A DNA stretch of 64,000 nucleotides from Comamonas sp. B21-038. Lineage in GTDB: Bacteria > Pseudomonadota > Gammaproteobacteria > Burkholderiales > Burkholderiaceae_C. The first letter of the stretch is position 1. Each line of letters begins with the position of its first letter. The notes below the pieces were generated by a model. It made no database searches. It saw only the letters and a program-made list of their open reading frames with translations, and had not been told where the DNA came from. The stretch covers positions 2,418,001-2,482,000 of the forward strand of contig NZ_CP092462.1 in the NCBI RefSeq assembly GCF_022387135.1, given 5' to 3'. This document shows positions 24,469 through 32,747 of the stretch, in pieces. Position numbers and translations under genes: made by a program.

Positions 24469-25475
24469 TTCAGGGCACGACCCACCGCGCCTTTTCCGTC
24501 TCCGACCCCAGTTGCGTGGGCGAAGCCAGGCGCCATGTCGCCCACTTGTCGCGCACGCTGGGCTTTGACGATGTGCTGGCTGGCCAGGCGGCGATTGTCG
24601 TCAACGAGCTGGGCAACAACCTTTGCCGGCATGCGCAGCAGGGGCAGCTGTGGATCGCCACCCGCAGTGGCGACGCGCCCGAGCTGGAGATCCTGTCGGT
24701 CGATGAGGGGCCCGGCATTGCCGATCTGCCGCAGGCGATGCGCGACGGGTACTCGACGGGAGGCACGCCAGGCACAGGCCTGGGCGCCGTGGAGCGCCTG
24801 TCGGCGGATTTCGACATCCACTCCGAGCCTGGCAAGGGCACCGTGGTGCTGGCGCGCTTTCGGCCCGCGACCACGCAAGCCGCGCAGCAGCGGGCATTTC
24901 GCGTGTCGGTGATGGCCGTGCCGGCGCCGGGCGAAACCGTCTGCGGCGATGCCTGGGCCCTGGCACTGGATGGCCCGCGCGCTGCGCTCCTCGTGGCCGA
25001 TGGCTTGGGCCATGGTGTGCGCGCGGCCGAAGCCTCACAGGCGGCAGTCGAGGTTTTTTTGAAGCAGCCGTTTGGCGATATCAAGGCTGGCCTTGAAGAT
25101 GCCCATGCCGCTTTGCGGATGACACGCGGCGCTGCGGTGACCTGCGTGCAGCTCGATGGCGAGGCGGGCACACTGCTGGCTGCCGGTGCCGGCAATGTCG
25201 CCATACGGCTGGTGAGCGGCGTGTACAACCGGTCGGTCTTGGTGCAACACGGCACCGTCGGGGTACAGATGCGCCAGGTGCAGGACATTTGCATGGACTG
25301 GCCCGCGCATGCGATGGTGGTGTGCCACAGCGACGGCCTGCAATCGCGCTGGCCCCCAGAGGCGGTGACCGCGCTGCTCGGCCGTGACCCGGGCCTGGCC
25401 GTTGCGGTACTGGTACGTGACTACGGGCGCGGGCGCGACGATGTGACCGTGCTCATCGTGCGCCGCACAGAATGA
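24459..25475 (+). CDS. Fused RsbT/RsbW-like ATPase and PP2C (SpoIIE/RsbX-like) phosphatase
   Basis: A 338-residue two-domain protein. Residues about 1-135 are a GHKL ATPase (NELGNNLCRHA N-box, DEGPGIADLP, GTGLGAVERLS). Residues about 145-335 are a PP2C/SpoIIE-type phosphatase with metal-binding Asp in CGDAW, VADGLGHG, CHSDGL and GRDDVT. RsbX in Bacillus is only the phosphatase half and resets the stressosome by dephosphorylating RsbR/RsbS. The added kinase half may give one protein both activities. It overlaps rsbT and the next gene (ATGA at 25472), so all are coupled. Confidence 0.85.
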   Translation: MEIIQGTTHRAFSVSDPSCVGEARRHVAHLSRTLGFDDVLAGQAAIVVNELGNNLCRHAQQGQLWIATRSGDAPELEILSVDEGPGIADLPQAMRDGYSTGGTPGTGLGAVERLSADFDIHSEPGKGTVVLARFRPATTQAAQQRAFRVSVMAVPAPGETVCGDAWALALDGPRAALLVADGLGHGVRAAEASQAAVEVFLKQPFGDIKAGLEDAHAALRMTRGAAVTCVQLDGEAGTLLAAGAGNVAIRLVSGVYNRSVLVQHGTVGVQMRQVQDICMDWPAHAMVVCHSDGLQSRWPPEAVTALLGRDPGLAVAVLVRDYGRGRDDVTVLIVRRTE

Positions 25476-26416
25476 AAGACACCATGAACCACGTGACCCC
25501 ACCGCCTAGCGGCGCAGCGGGCCCGGCGGCTCCCGCTCCGATGCCCGCGGACGAGATGGCCCGGACGCTGGCCGCCACCCAGGCCGAGCTGGAGGCCCTG
25601 CGTGCCGAGCTCGACGAGACCAACCGCGGCGTGTTGGCGCTCTACGCCGAACTCGATGCCCAGGCCGAGAACCTGCGCCAGGCGACCGAGTTGAAAAGCC
25701 GTTTTCTGGCCTATATGAGCCACGAATTCCGCACACCGATCGGCGCGATACAGAGCATTGCGCGCATTCTGCAGGACCGGGTGGACGGCCCGCTCACCGA
25801 CGAGCAGGAAAAGCAGGTGCGTTTCATCCAGACCACATCGGCCGAGTTTGCCGACATGGTCAACGACCTGCTGGACCTGGCCAAGGTGGAGGCCGGCCGC
25901 ATCGAGGTGTCGCCGGGCTGGTTCGAGATGGTCGATGTGTTCTCCGCGCTGCGCGGCATGTTCAAACCGGTGATCACCAATCCCGACGTGGTGCTGATCT
26001 TTGAAGAGCCGCATGGCGTGCCCAAGCTGTTCTCGGACGACCGCAAGCTCGCACAGATCCTGCGCAATTTCATCAGCAACGCGTTGAAATTCACCCAGCA
26101 CGGCGAGATCCGCGTCAGCGCGAAGCGGGTGTCGGACCAGGCCGTGCAGTTTGCCGTGGCCGACACGGGCATCGGGATTGCCCCGGAGTTCCACCACGCG
26201 ATCTTCCAGGACTATTCCCAGATCGACTCCCCGATCCAGAAACGGCTGCGCGGCACAGGTCTGGGCCTGTCGCTGAGCAAGCGGCTTGCCGAACTGCTGG
26301 GCGGCGAAGTAGCATTGGAGAGCGAAGCGCACAAGGGCTCGACTTTCTATGTCACGATCCCGATCAGCGTGGCGCCTGCGTCCGCGCATGTTTTTGATGA
26401 AAGCTCACCCTCCTAA
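25472..26416 (+). CDS. Soluble sensor histidine kinase
   Basis: A 314-residue cytoplasmic kinase with no membrane helix. An N-terminal coiled coil (about 25-70, TQAELEALRAELDETNRG) leads into HisKA with phospho-His in YMSHEFRTPIGAIQ. A full HATPase domain follows: NFISNALKFT, DTGIGIAPE, GTGLGLSLSKRLAELL. The start overlaps the phosphatase stop as ATGA. Its position inside the rsb operon suggests that it receives the stressosome signal through a partner rather than a ligand. Confidence 0.9.
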   Translation: MKDTMNHVTPPPSGAAGPAAPAPMPADEMARTLAATQAELEALRAELDETNRGVLALYAELDAQAENLRQATELKSRFLAYMSHEFRTPIGAIQSIARILQDRVDGPLTDEQEKQVRFIQTTSAEFADMVNDLLDLAKVEAGRIEVSPGWFEMVDVFSALRGMFKPVITNPDVVLIFEEPHGVPKLFSDDRKLAQILRNFISNALKFTQHGEIRVSAKRVSDQAVQFAVADTGIGIAPEFHHAIFQDYSQIDSPIQKRLRGTGLGLSLSKRLAELLGGEVALESEAHKGSTFYVTIPISVAPASAHVFDESSPS

Positions 26417-26421
26417 GCGCC

Positions 26422-28395
26422 ATGCCCTCTGTCTCAGCCCGGCTCAATGTCAGCATCGACCGCTCGAAGCACACGGTGCTGGTGGTCGATGACAACCCTG
26501 CGACTTGCTATGCCACTGCCCGCGCCCTGCGGGCGGCCGGCTTCAAGACGGTCGAAGCAGGCACCGGACAGGAAGCCCTGGATCTGTCGCTCGGTGATAT
26601 CTCCGCCGTCGTGCTGGATGTCCACCTGCCTGACATCGGCGGTTTCGAAGTCTGCGCGATGATGCGGGATCGGGAGCAGACCATGTCGCTGCCGATCGTG
26701 CATCTGTCTGCGGCCTTTGTCGCGGACACCGACAAGGTCGCAGGCCTGAACGCCGGCGCCGATGCCTACCTGACCCACCCGGCCGAGCCGGCGATGCTGG
26801 TGGCGACCATCCAGGCACTGGTACGTGCCAGAATGGCCGAAGTGCGGGTGCACCGCAGCGAAGCCAAGTTCCGCTCGATCTACGAGCAGGCCCAGAGCGG
26901 CATTGCGTTGATCGACGACGACGGGTGCTTTGTGGATGCCAACCCGGCCATGCTGGAGATGCTGGGCCGCAGCGCCGCAGAGGTGTTGGGCCGTCCGGTA
27001 TCGGCCTTTGCCGCACCCAGTCATCAGGCCCGCATCGAGGCGATGTGCGCCCCCCAAAGCAGCCAGGCCCTGTGGCGCGAGGAAGTGGTGCTGCTGGACG
27101 CCACCGGCCAAGCGCTGCATGTGGAGTGGAGCATGGCCGCTCGCGTCAACGGCGAGCTGCGCGTGGCCGCCGTGGCCAACGTCTCCAACCGCATCCAGCT
27201 GGAGCTCGAGCGCAAACAGCTGCTCGAGCGTGAGCAGGCGGCGCGCGCCACCGCGGAGCGCTACAGCCGCTCCAAGGATGACTTTGTCGCCGTGCTGTCG
27301 CATGAGCTGCGCAACCCGCTGAGCGCCATCATGATGAATGTGCACCAGGTGCTGCGCAAATCACCGCCGCCTGAGTTCGCGAAAAACCTGGACGCGATCA
27401 AGCGCAATGCCAGCACGCAGGCGCGCATCATCAGCGATATCCTCGACGTCTCGCGCATCAATTCCGGCAAACTGACGTTGGAGCGGGAATGGGTGGATCC
27501 GGCGGCACTGATCACCTCCTCGCTTGACTCGCTGAAGGCGGCGATCGATGCCAAGAAGCTGGTGCTGCATGTGGCGATGGACACCCAGGGCCGCAAGGCA
27601 CTGGTCGATCCGGCGCGGTTCCAGCAGGTGTTCTGGAACATCCTGAGCAATGCCGTGAAGTTCTCGCAGGATGCAGGCCTGCTCGAGGTGGCGCTGGCCG
27701 TGCAGGACACGCAGCTGGTACTCAGCGTGCGCGACCATGGCAAGGGCATCGAAGCGGCCTTTCTGGAGCGCATATTCGAAAAATTCACCCAGGCTGCCAG
27801 CCCCGGCAGCCGCCCTGCCAGCGGCCTGGGCCTGGGCATGCCCATCGTCAAGCACCTGGTCGATCTGCATGCCGGCACCATCACGGTGGCCAGCGAAGGC
27901 CTGGGTCTGGGTACCTTGGTGACGGTGACGCTGCCGCTGGGCCATGGCGCCCCGAAGGAGCTGCCCAAGCACGAATCTGCGGGCTCTGCCCAGGATGGCG
28001 GGCAGGATGAACTGGGCGGCATCCGCATCCTCGTCGTTGAAGACGATGCGGAAGTCGCCAATCTGCTGGTGCTGATCCTGCAGGAGCGTGGCGCCAGCGT
28101 TGCGCTCGCAGGAGACTTTGACAGCGCGCTGGCGTCGCTGCAATCGTCGCAAGCCGACATCGTGGTCAGTGACATCGGCCTGCCCGGCAAGGACGGTTAT
28201 GCGCTGATGCGCCATATACGCGCTGCGCAAGACCGCTTTTCCCGCGTTCCGGCGATTGCGTTGACGGCCTTTGGCCGCGAAGAGGACCGGCAGGCTGCGC
28301 TTGCCGCGGGCTTTGATGTCCATATGGCCAAGCCGCTGCAGCCTCAGAAACTGGTGGCGCTGATCAAGTCATTGAGCGACAACCCGCGCGCCTGA
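26422..28395 (+). CDS. Hybrid histidine kinase REC-PAS-HisKA-HATPase-REC
   Basis: A 657-residue signalling hub. The first receiver (about 15-130) has VLVVDDNP and VVLDVHLPDIGG. A PAS domain (about 150-260) reads FRSIYEQAQSGIALIDDDG. HisKA has VLSHELRNPLSAIM, HATPase NILSNAVKFS, DHGKGIE and GLGLGMPIVKHLV, and a second receiver (about 535-650) ILVVEDDAEVANL with IVVSDIGLPGKDG. It lies 5 bases after the kinase gene. Two receivers and a kinase core fit a phosphorelay with the neighbouring kinase and the response regulator at 28430. Confidence 0.92.
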   Translation: MPSVSARLNVSIDRSKHTVLVVDDNPATCYATARALRAAGFKTVEAGTGQEALDLSLGDISAVVLDVHLPDIGGFEVCAMMRDREQTMSLPIVHLSAAFVADTDKVAGLNAGADAYLTHPAEPAMLVATIQALVRARMAEVRVHRSEAKFRSIYEQAQSGIALIDDDGCFVDANPAMLEMLGRSAAEVLGRPVSAFAAPSHQARIEAMCAPQSSQALWREEVVLLDATGQALHVEWSMAARVNGELRVAAVANVSNRIQLELERKQLLEREQAARATAERYSRSKDDFVAVLSHELRNPLSAIMMNVHQVLRKSPPPEFAKNLDAIKRNASTQARIISDILDVSRINSGKLTLEREWVDPAALITSSLDSLKAAIDAKKLVLHVAMDTQGRKALVDPARFQQVFWNILSNAVKFSQDAGLLEVALAVQDTQLVLSVRDHGKGIEAAFLERIFEKFTQAASPGSRPASGLGLGMPIVKHLVDLHAGTITVASEGLGLGTLVTVTLPLGHGAPKELPKHESAGSAQDGGQDELGGIRILVVEDDAEVANLLVLILQERGASVALAGDFDSALASLQSSQADIVVSDIGLPGKDGYALMRHIRAAQDRFSRVPAIALTAFGREEDRQAALAAGFDVHMAKPLQPQKLVALIKSLSDNPRA

Positions 28396-28429
28396 CTGCG
28401 GAGGACACGCGTGGGCGGTCCGTTAGCAC

Positions 28430-28810
28430 CTATTGGCGCTGGGCGGCCAGCAGCGTCTCGATGTTCGTCAACATCGCTTCCAGGTCCTCGGGCTCGCAGC
28501 TTTTGAGCAGGGCCCGCACGTTGGTGCCGATATTGGTCAGACCCTGCTTGAACTCATAGCCGGATATCAGCAGCACATGGCGTTGGCTGTCATTTACCAG
28601 CCACTGCCGGGCCAGATCGCTGCCTGACATACCCGGCAGGCTCACATCGGTCACCAGCACATCAAAGCGTTCGTGGCCATCGAGCGCGAGTGCAGCTTCC
28701 GCATCGGCCACGCCAACGATCTTGCGGTGCGGCGCTTCCATGACGGCCATAAAGCCTTCGCGGATGTCTTCGTCATCCTCTACATACAGATAGGTGATCA
28801 TGGCTTCCAT
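28430..28810 (-). CDS. Single-domain response regulator
   Basis: A receiver-only protein of 126 residues: TYLYVEDDEDIREG acidic pair, phospho-acceptor in VLVTDVSLPGMSG, LISGYEF in place of the usual Thr/Ser switch region, and Lys in LLKSCEP. With no output domain it may act by protein contact or feed the hybrid kinase. It converges on the rsb operon, 34 bases from its end. ATG 28801 is an alternative start. Confidence 0.85.
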   Translation of the reverse strand: MEAMITYLYVEDDEDIREGFMAVMEAPHRKIVGVADAEAALALDGHERFDVLVTDVSLPGMSGSDLARQWLVNDSQRHVLLISGYEFKQGLTNIGTNVRALLKSCEPEDLEAMLTNIETLLAAQRQ

Positions 28811-29000
28811 CGTTACAGCATGCTCCGCCGCCGTTGCGGCTGGGAAAAAGCATCTTTAGCTATTCTGCGATCCACAGCCCGCTGTCTCTGCCGGAGCGGT
28901 CTGCTTGCAGTGTGGGACAGCGGCCACACCGGCCAGCCATTGGCGCGCGCGTCAGCCTGGGAGTTGAAGGCGTCTGCCAGCTGGCATAGCCCGCCTGGCC

Positions 29001-29744
29001 TCAGAAGAAGGGCCTCGCAGCAAGCTCCAGTCCCAATACGACCAGGAAAAGAAGGAAGCACTGCCGAAAACGTCTGGGGCTGATACGCGCTCTTATGCGG
29101 GTGCCCAGCCACATCCCCGCCAACGCAGGCAGCACGCTCAGCGCCGACAGGCCCAGCTGGTGGACGCGAAACACGTCATTCAGCAGCAAGCCTGCCGCAA
29201 GGGCCAGGGTCGACACGGTAAACGACAGCCCTAGTGCTTGCACCAGCTCGTTCTTTGGCAGTCCCAGCGCGCCCAGGTACGGGACGGCAGGCACCACAAA
29301 GACACCGGTGGCGCCCGTCACCAGCCCTGTGACAAGCCCCACGGCCGGGGACAGCCATGGTTCGGTTCCGCGCGGCACGGACAGCGCCGGTGCCCACAAT
29401 GCATACAGCGCGTAGACGACCAACGCCGAACCGAGCGCCAGGCCTGACCAGGCGGGGTCGATGTACACCAGCAGCGCGGAGCCACCCACGGTACCGAACA
29501 CAATGGCCACCAGCATCGGCCATAGGCGCCGCACGAGCCCTCCCACAGCGCCGCCGGAAAAGAGCTGCCAGACATTGGTCACCAGCGAAGGCATGACCAA
29601 CAGCGACGCCGCCATCGCCGGGGGCATGACCATGCCCAGCAGCCCCATGGCCACCGTAGGCAGCCCCATGCCGGTGACGCCCTTGACGATTCCGGCAACA
29701 ACGAAGGTAGCGGTCAGCAACCCGTGGAAAAGCAGATCATTCAT
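29001..29744 (-). CDS. TSUP (TauE/SafE) family membrane transporter
   Basis: A 247-residue protein with about seven to eight membrane helices and the repeated-domain pattern of sulfite/organosulfonate exporters: GIVKGVTGMGLPTVAMGLLG in the first half and GLVTGLVTGATGVFVVPAVPYL in the second. ATG 29744 is chosen because the extra upstream residues are hydrophilic and lack similarity. The substrate is unknown; no sulfur-metabolism gene is adjacent. Confidence 0.85.
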   Translation of the reverse strand: MNDLLFHGLLTATFVVAGIVKGVTGMGLPTVAMGLLGMVMPPAMAASLLVMPSLVTNVWQLFSGGAVGGLVRRLWPMLVAIVFGTVGGSALLVYIDPAWSGLALGSALVVYALYALWAPALSVPRGTEPWLSPAVGLVTGLVTGATGVFVVPAVPYLGALGLPKNELVQALGLSFTVSTLALAAGLLLNDVFRVHQLGLSALSVLPALAGMWLGTRIRARISPRRFRQCFLLFLVVLGLELAARPFF

Positions 29745-30160
29745 TCCAAACCTTGAGGCAGCCCTTTGCACAGCCCTCACTACAGGGGCCGCACACCGGT
29801 CCGTGGTACACCAGGCGTGTCGTGCAGCGGGGCCCATGGCAGCAAGACAACGCGGCAGCCCCCCGGCGGTCGCCACCCAGCCAGCGGGCTTGCAGCGCAA
29901 CGCCATAGGGTGCTATTGGACGGGTTTGCACACCGCAGCACAATTCGGAATTTGCGGTCCTTGCTTCGGCCCATCCTGAGGATGGCCGCCACCGCGCCCG
30001 CAATGGCAGCGGATGCGCAACGCCACCGTCGTCGCACGGGCGGTATGGCTGGCTGTCAGCGGTCCGGACTGCTTCGCCGCAAAGCAATGGCGAAACAATG
30101 ATTTACCGCCACACGGAGCCAACCTTATAAACTCAACCTCTGATCACTTCAGGTAGTTCT
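29745..30160. other. Divergent intergenic region, TSUP gene and small lipoprotein
   Basis: These 416 bp contain only shadow open frames. An AT-richer stretch at about 30095-30160 probably carries the promoter of the small lipoprotein. I see no operator-like repeats. Confidence 0.35.
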
Positions 30161-30304
30161 ATGAAAAAGCTTTTCTCACTCGCTGCGCTGGCCTGGATGC
30201 TCAGCGGTTGTGCGGTCTACAGCGACGGCTACTATGACGACGCCGGCAAAAAACCGCATCCCCATGGTTGTCCGCCCGGCCAGGCCAAAAAGGGGAACTG
30301 CTGA
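30161..30304 (+). CDS. Small lipoprotein (47 residues)
   Basis: Very short gene starting MKKLFSLAALAWMLSGCAVYS, a textbook lipoprotein signal with lipobox LSGC, giving a mature peptide of about 31 residues. The remainder is Tyr/Asp- then Lys/His/Pro-rich (SDGYYDDAGKKPHPHGCPPG) with two further Cys residues. AGGTAG lies about 5 bases upstream of the ATG. I know no family for it. It could be an outer-membrane-anchored metal-binding or toxic peptide, but nothing proves function. A short inverted repeat (GCCGTG/CACGGC, 30312-30330) follows the stop. Confidence 0.75.
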   Translation: MKKLFSLAALAWMLSGCAVYSDGYYDDAGKKPHPHGCPPGQAKKGNC

Positions 30305-30473
30305 TGGGCAAGCCGTGCGCCGCTCACGGCAGGCGCGGGCAGCGACAGGCGCATTCAGCGTGGAAATACAGGGCCTGGAGCGGGCTGCCAGCGACGGGCT
30401 TCTGCGATGCAGTGCTGGGGATCGCCCCCCGAACCCGCCCTCTCCGGCTGCGACAACGGAACGGAGACCAGGA

Positions 30474-30914
30474 TCAGTTACGCGTCCTGGGCTCGGCCGG
30501 CGTCAGCACCTGAAAAGCGCCCTCTACCTCCTGCATGGCCGTTCTCCCGAATCCGGACAATTGTTTCAGGCGCTCGGGGTAGGCCGCCCGCAGCTGCCGC
30601 ACGGTATCGATTCCGTTTCTTCTGAGCGTGCGCAGCACCCGCGCGGAGACCAATCCGTCGAGCGAGCCATCTTCCAGCACCCGCCGCTCGGGGGACTCCG
30701 GTGCCGCGGGCTCATAGTGCTTGCCCGGGAACAGATACTGCTCCAGTTGCCGGAAGCTGATTTTCCCGACATAGTGCATTCTCCATAGTTTCTCTGGATA
30801 GAGGGATTCCAGCTGCTCCAGCGTAGTAATGTCGTGGCGGGCGAGCATACGCCACAGATGCAAAGGCAATATATCTTTGAGCGGCCTATCCGCCACCCAG
30901 ATTCTGGTATTCAT
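30474..30914 (-). CDS. Tandem RNA-polymerase alpha-CTD-like protein
   Basis: A 146-residue protein with two helix-hairpin-helix units in the pattern of the RNA polymerase alpha C-terminal domain. Unit 1 (about 12-65) is ILPLHLWRMLARHDITTLEQ... with HYVGKISFRQLEQYL. Unit 2 (about 82-136) is LDGLVSARVLRTLRRNGIDT... with SGFGRTAMQEVEGAF. In unit 2 an Arg sits where alpha R265, the main DNA contact, is expected; neighbouring contacts differ. It lacks the N-terminal assembly domain, so it cannot replace alpha. DNA binding or polymerase contact as an accessory regulator is an inference. Confidence 0.75.
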   Translation of the reverse strand: MNTRIWVADRPLKDILPLHLWRMLARHDITTLEQLESLYPEKLWRMHYVGKISFRQLEQYLFPGKHYEPAAPESPERRVLEDGSLDGLVSARVLRTLRRNGIDTVRQLRAAYPERLKQLSGFGRTAMQEVEGAFQVLTPAEPRTRN

Positions 30915-31517
30915 AGATACTGTTTATTGATTATTCAGCACAGCACAAATCACGAACACCAGGGCCCTCTGTGGCAGGCTTTCCTTGATGGCAAGCGCCT
31001 TGTCAGCGCAGTCCGGAACGCGCTCTGCAAGGGCAGCAGCCATTGCTGGACCGGACACCCCGCCTGCCACACGCCATCGGCCCAACCAGGCGCTGGCCAC
31101 CGACCAGTTCCTGGTTAATAATTTCTATAGATCTGGCTGAAACCAAGAAGCAATGACAAATCTAGCAGATCATTTGCATATTATTGTTTGCTTAAATTTA
31201 AAATAATTTGATTAAGCTGCAAAAACCTATTTTTCTATCGTCTCTCTCAGCCGCATCCATCCGGTAAATGCCAACCCGCATTCCCACACCGCCCGCTTTG
31301 ATAATCTGCCGTGCATCGCCGGCCACGTCTGCTGCGCTGACGGGCCGGCCGCACCAGGCGGGGCGGGATCTGCGTGTTCGCTGCAGCGCTGCGCTGGAGC
31401 CAGGGCCGCGAAGCAATGGGGCGGCCGGCCCCAGGCCGACCGCCCTACCTGACCGCAGCTGTCACTCCTTGGGGTCTGGTGATGCCAGGTGCATCGCCCA
31501 CCTGGCACCGGACCCAG
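30915..31517. other. Intergenic region with strongly AT-rich core
   Basis: These 603 bp lie between the alpha-CTD-like gene and the end of the leftward P450/FAAL operon. The segment at about 31110-31215 is much richer in A+T than its surroundings (runs such as ATATTATTGTTTGCTTAAAT). It may hold the promoter for the gene at 30914 or be foreign DNA. A hairpin at 31483-31507 may end the operon. No gene is supported. Confidence 0.5.
31483..31507 (-). terminator. Hairpin after the FAAL/P450 operon
   Basis: A perfect 9-bp stem TGCCAGGTG/CACCTGGCA with a 7-base loop lies 11 bases beyond the stop of the GNAT gene. There is no T-run on the minus strand, so it is a weak intrinsic terminator at best. 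Confidence 0.45.
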
Positions 31518-32747
31518 TCACTCCTGCTCGCGGCCGGGCGAGAAACTGCCGCGTTGCGGGCGCAGGGACCGGTCCCGGAACGTGGAGAAGACCACCACAT
31601 CCTGCCGGCTGCCGCCGACCACGCATTCCTGGCGCAGCACGGCCTCCAGCAGGAACGTGTAGTTGTGCGCCAGGGTCAGCAGCATCCTTCGGTTGGAGAC
31701 CAGCACGTTGCCGGTGATCTTCTCTATCGCGAAGCGCTGAAAATAGCTGTCCGTCAGCGGGGTGATGGTGTCCACCATGGTGTGCGAGGCTGCCGCTTGC
31801 GCAGGATGGATTCCGAGCGCGAGATGGGCGTGCCGCGCAGCCTCGTTGACCGACACCGTGTAGAAACCGATGAGTTCTGCCGTTTCCTGCCGGAAGATGC
31901 CAATGAACTGGTGCAGGTGGCGGTCAAAGCTGGCGAGCAGCGCACGGGCGCTTGCCAGCGTGAAGCGAAAGCGCGGCAGGTTCATGCTGGCGGCAAGCTC
32001 TGGGGCATTGAGAAACTCCACCAGCCGGTCATTGACATCCTTGGCACCCAGGGTGCGCAACTGGTAAGGCGGAGTGTCGATCAGCGTGCTGCCGCGCGCC
32101 GTCGATTCGGCCAGCGGTGCGCTGGGGGGCAACGCAGCCCAACGGCCAAAAAAGCGCTGCCCCGACGCTCTGGCAGGCTCGCTCAACCACAAGCTGCCGC
32201 GTTGCGGCCGCATGTCGGCTTGTGCAAGCGCCGAGAGGATGAACAGATCTTCATACCGTTGCAGGCCGGGCTGCCATTGCTGGCGCAGCCGCCCCTCCAG
32301 AAAGAACCGCGTATTGCGCCGCAGCAACGGCCACAGCCGCCTGCATGCGCTGGCCAACAACTGAACCGTCACTTTCTCGCTACCGCCCGACAGCAGTTGG
32401 TCGGTCAGCTGCGCAAAGCTGCGCTCCAGCAGCGCCAGCCCGGCAGCGCCCGGCAGTGCAGCCCAGGCCACGCGCGTCACCCGGTGCTGGACGTTGTCGG
32501 CGCACAGGTAGACGCCCTGCCATTGACCGGCCACCTCGACCGCCCAGGCTTGTACATTCGCACGGGCCAGGATGGCGGGCATCTGCTCGCCCCCGGTGAG
32601 CGGGATCACCGTACCCAGACTGGCGCGGGCCTCAGGGCCGAGCCAGGACCAGTCTCGGGGTGGGTCCGTGCGCTGCAGACGGACAAGCCGGGGCAGCAGC
32701 CCGGCAGGCGCAGCGGAGGTGGCAGAGGAAGAAGCGCGATCAGTCAT
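31518..32747 (-). CDS. Tandem GNAT-like acyltransferase
   Basis: A 409-residue cytoplasmic protein that appears to hold two RimJ/RimL-type GNAT domains. The first (about 55-190) contains NTRFFLEGRLRQQWQ; the second (about 225-390) contains LRTLGAKDVNDRLVEFLN, ETAELIGFYTVSVNE and VLVSNRRMLLTLAHNY. No classical acetyl-CoA P-loop (Q/R-x-x-G-x-G/A) is clear, so the acyl donor may be acyl-ACP rather than acetyl-CoA. It is last in the ACP-P450-SapC-FAAL operon, overlapping the FAAL gene by 8 bases. Transfer of a fatty-acyl group to an amine is the favoured guess. Confidence 0.6.
   Translation of the reverse strand: MTDRASSSATSAAPAGLLPRLVRLQRTDPPRDWSWLGPEARASLGTVIPLTGGEQMPAILARANVQAWAVEVAGQWQGVYLCADNVQHRVTRVAWAALPGAAGLALLERSFAQLTDQLLSGGSEKVTVQLLASACRRLWPLLRRNTRFFLEGRLRQQWQPGLQRYEDLFILSALAQADMRPQRGSLWLSEPARASGQRFFGRWAALPPSAPLAESTARGSTLIDTPPYQLRTLGAKDVNDRLVEFLNAPELAASMNLPRFRFTLASARALLASFDRHLHQFIGIFRQETAELIGFYTVSVNEAARHAHLALGIHPAQAAASHTMVDTITPLTDSYFQRFAIEKITGNVLVSNRRMLLTLAHNYTFLLEAVLRQECVVGGSRQDVVVFSTFRDRSLRPQRGSFSPGREQE

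Noticed and set aside
28813..29112. A 99-codon minus-strand frame between the response regulator and the TSUP gene
   Set aside because: It overlaps the TSUP gene's 3' end, has no ribosome site, and Arg/Gln/Pro composition typical of shadow sequence.
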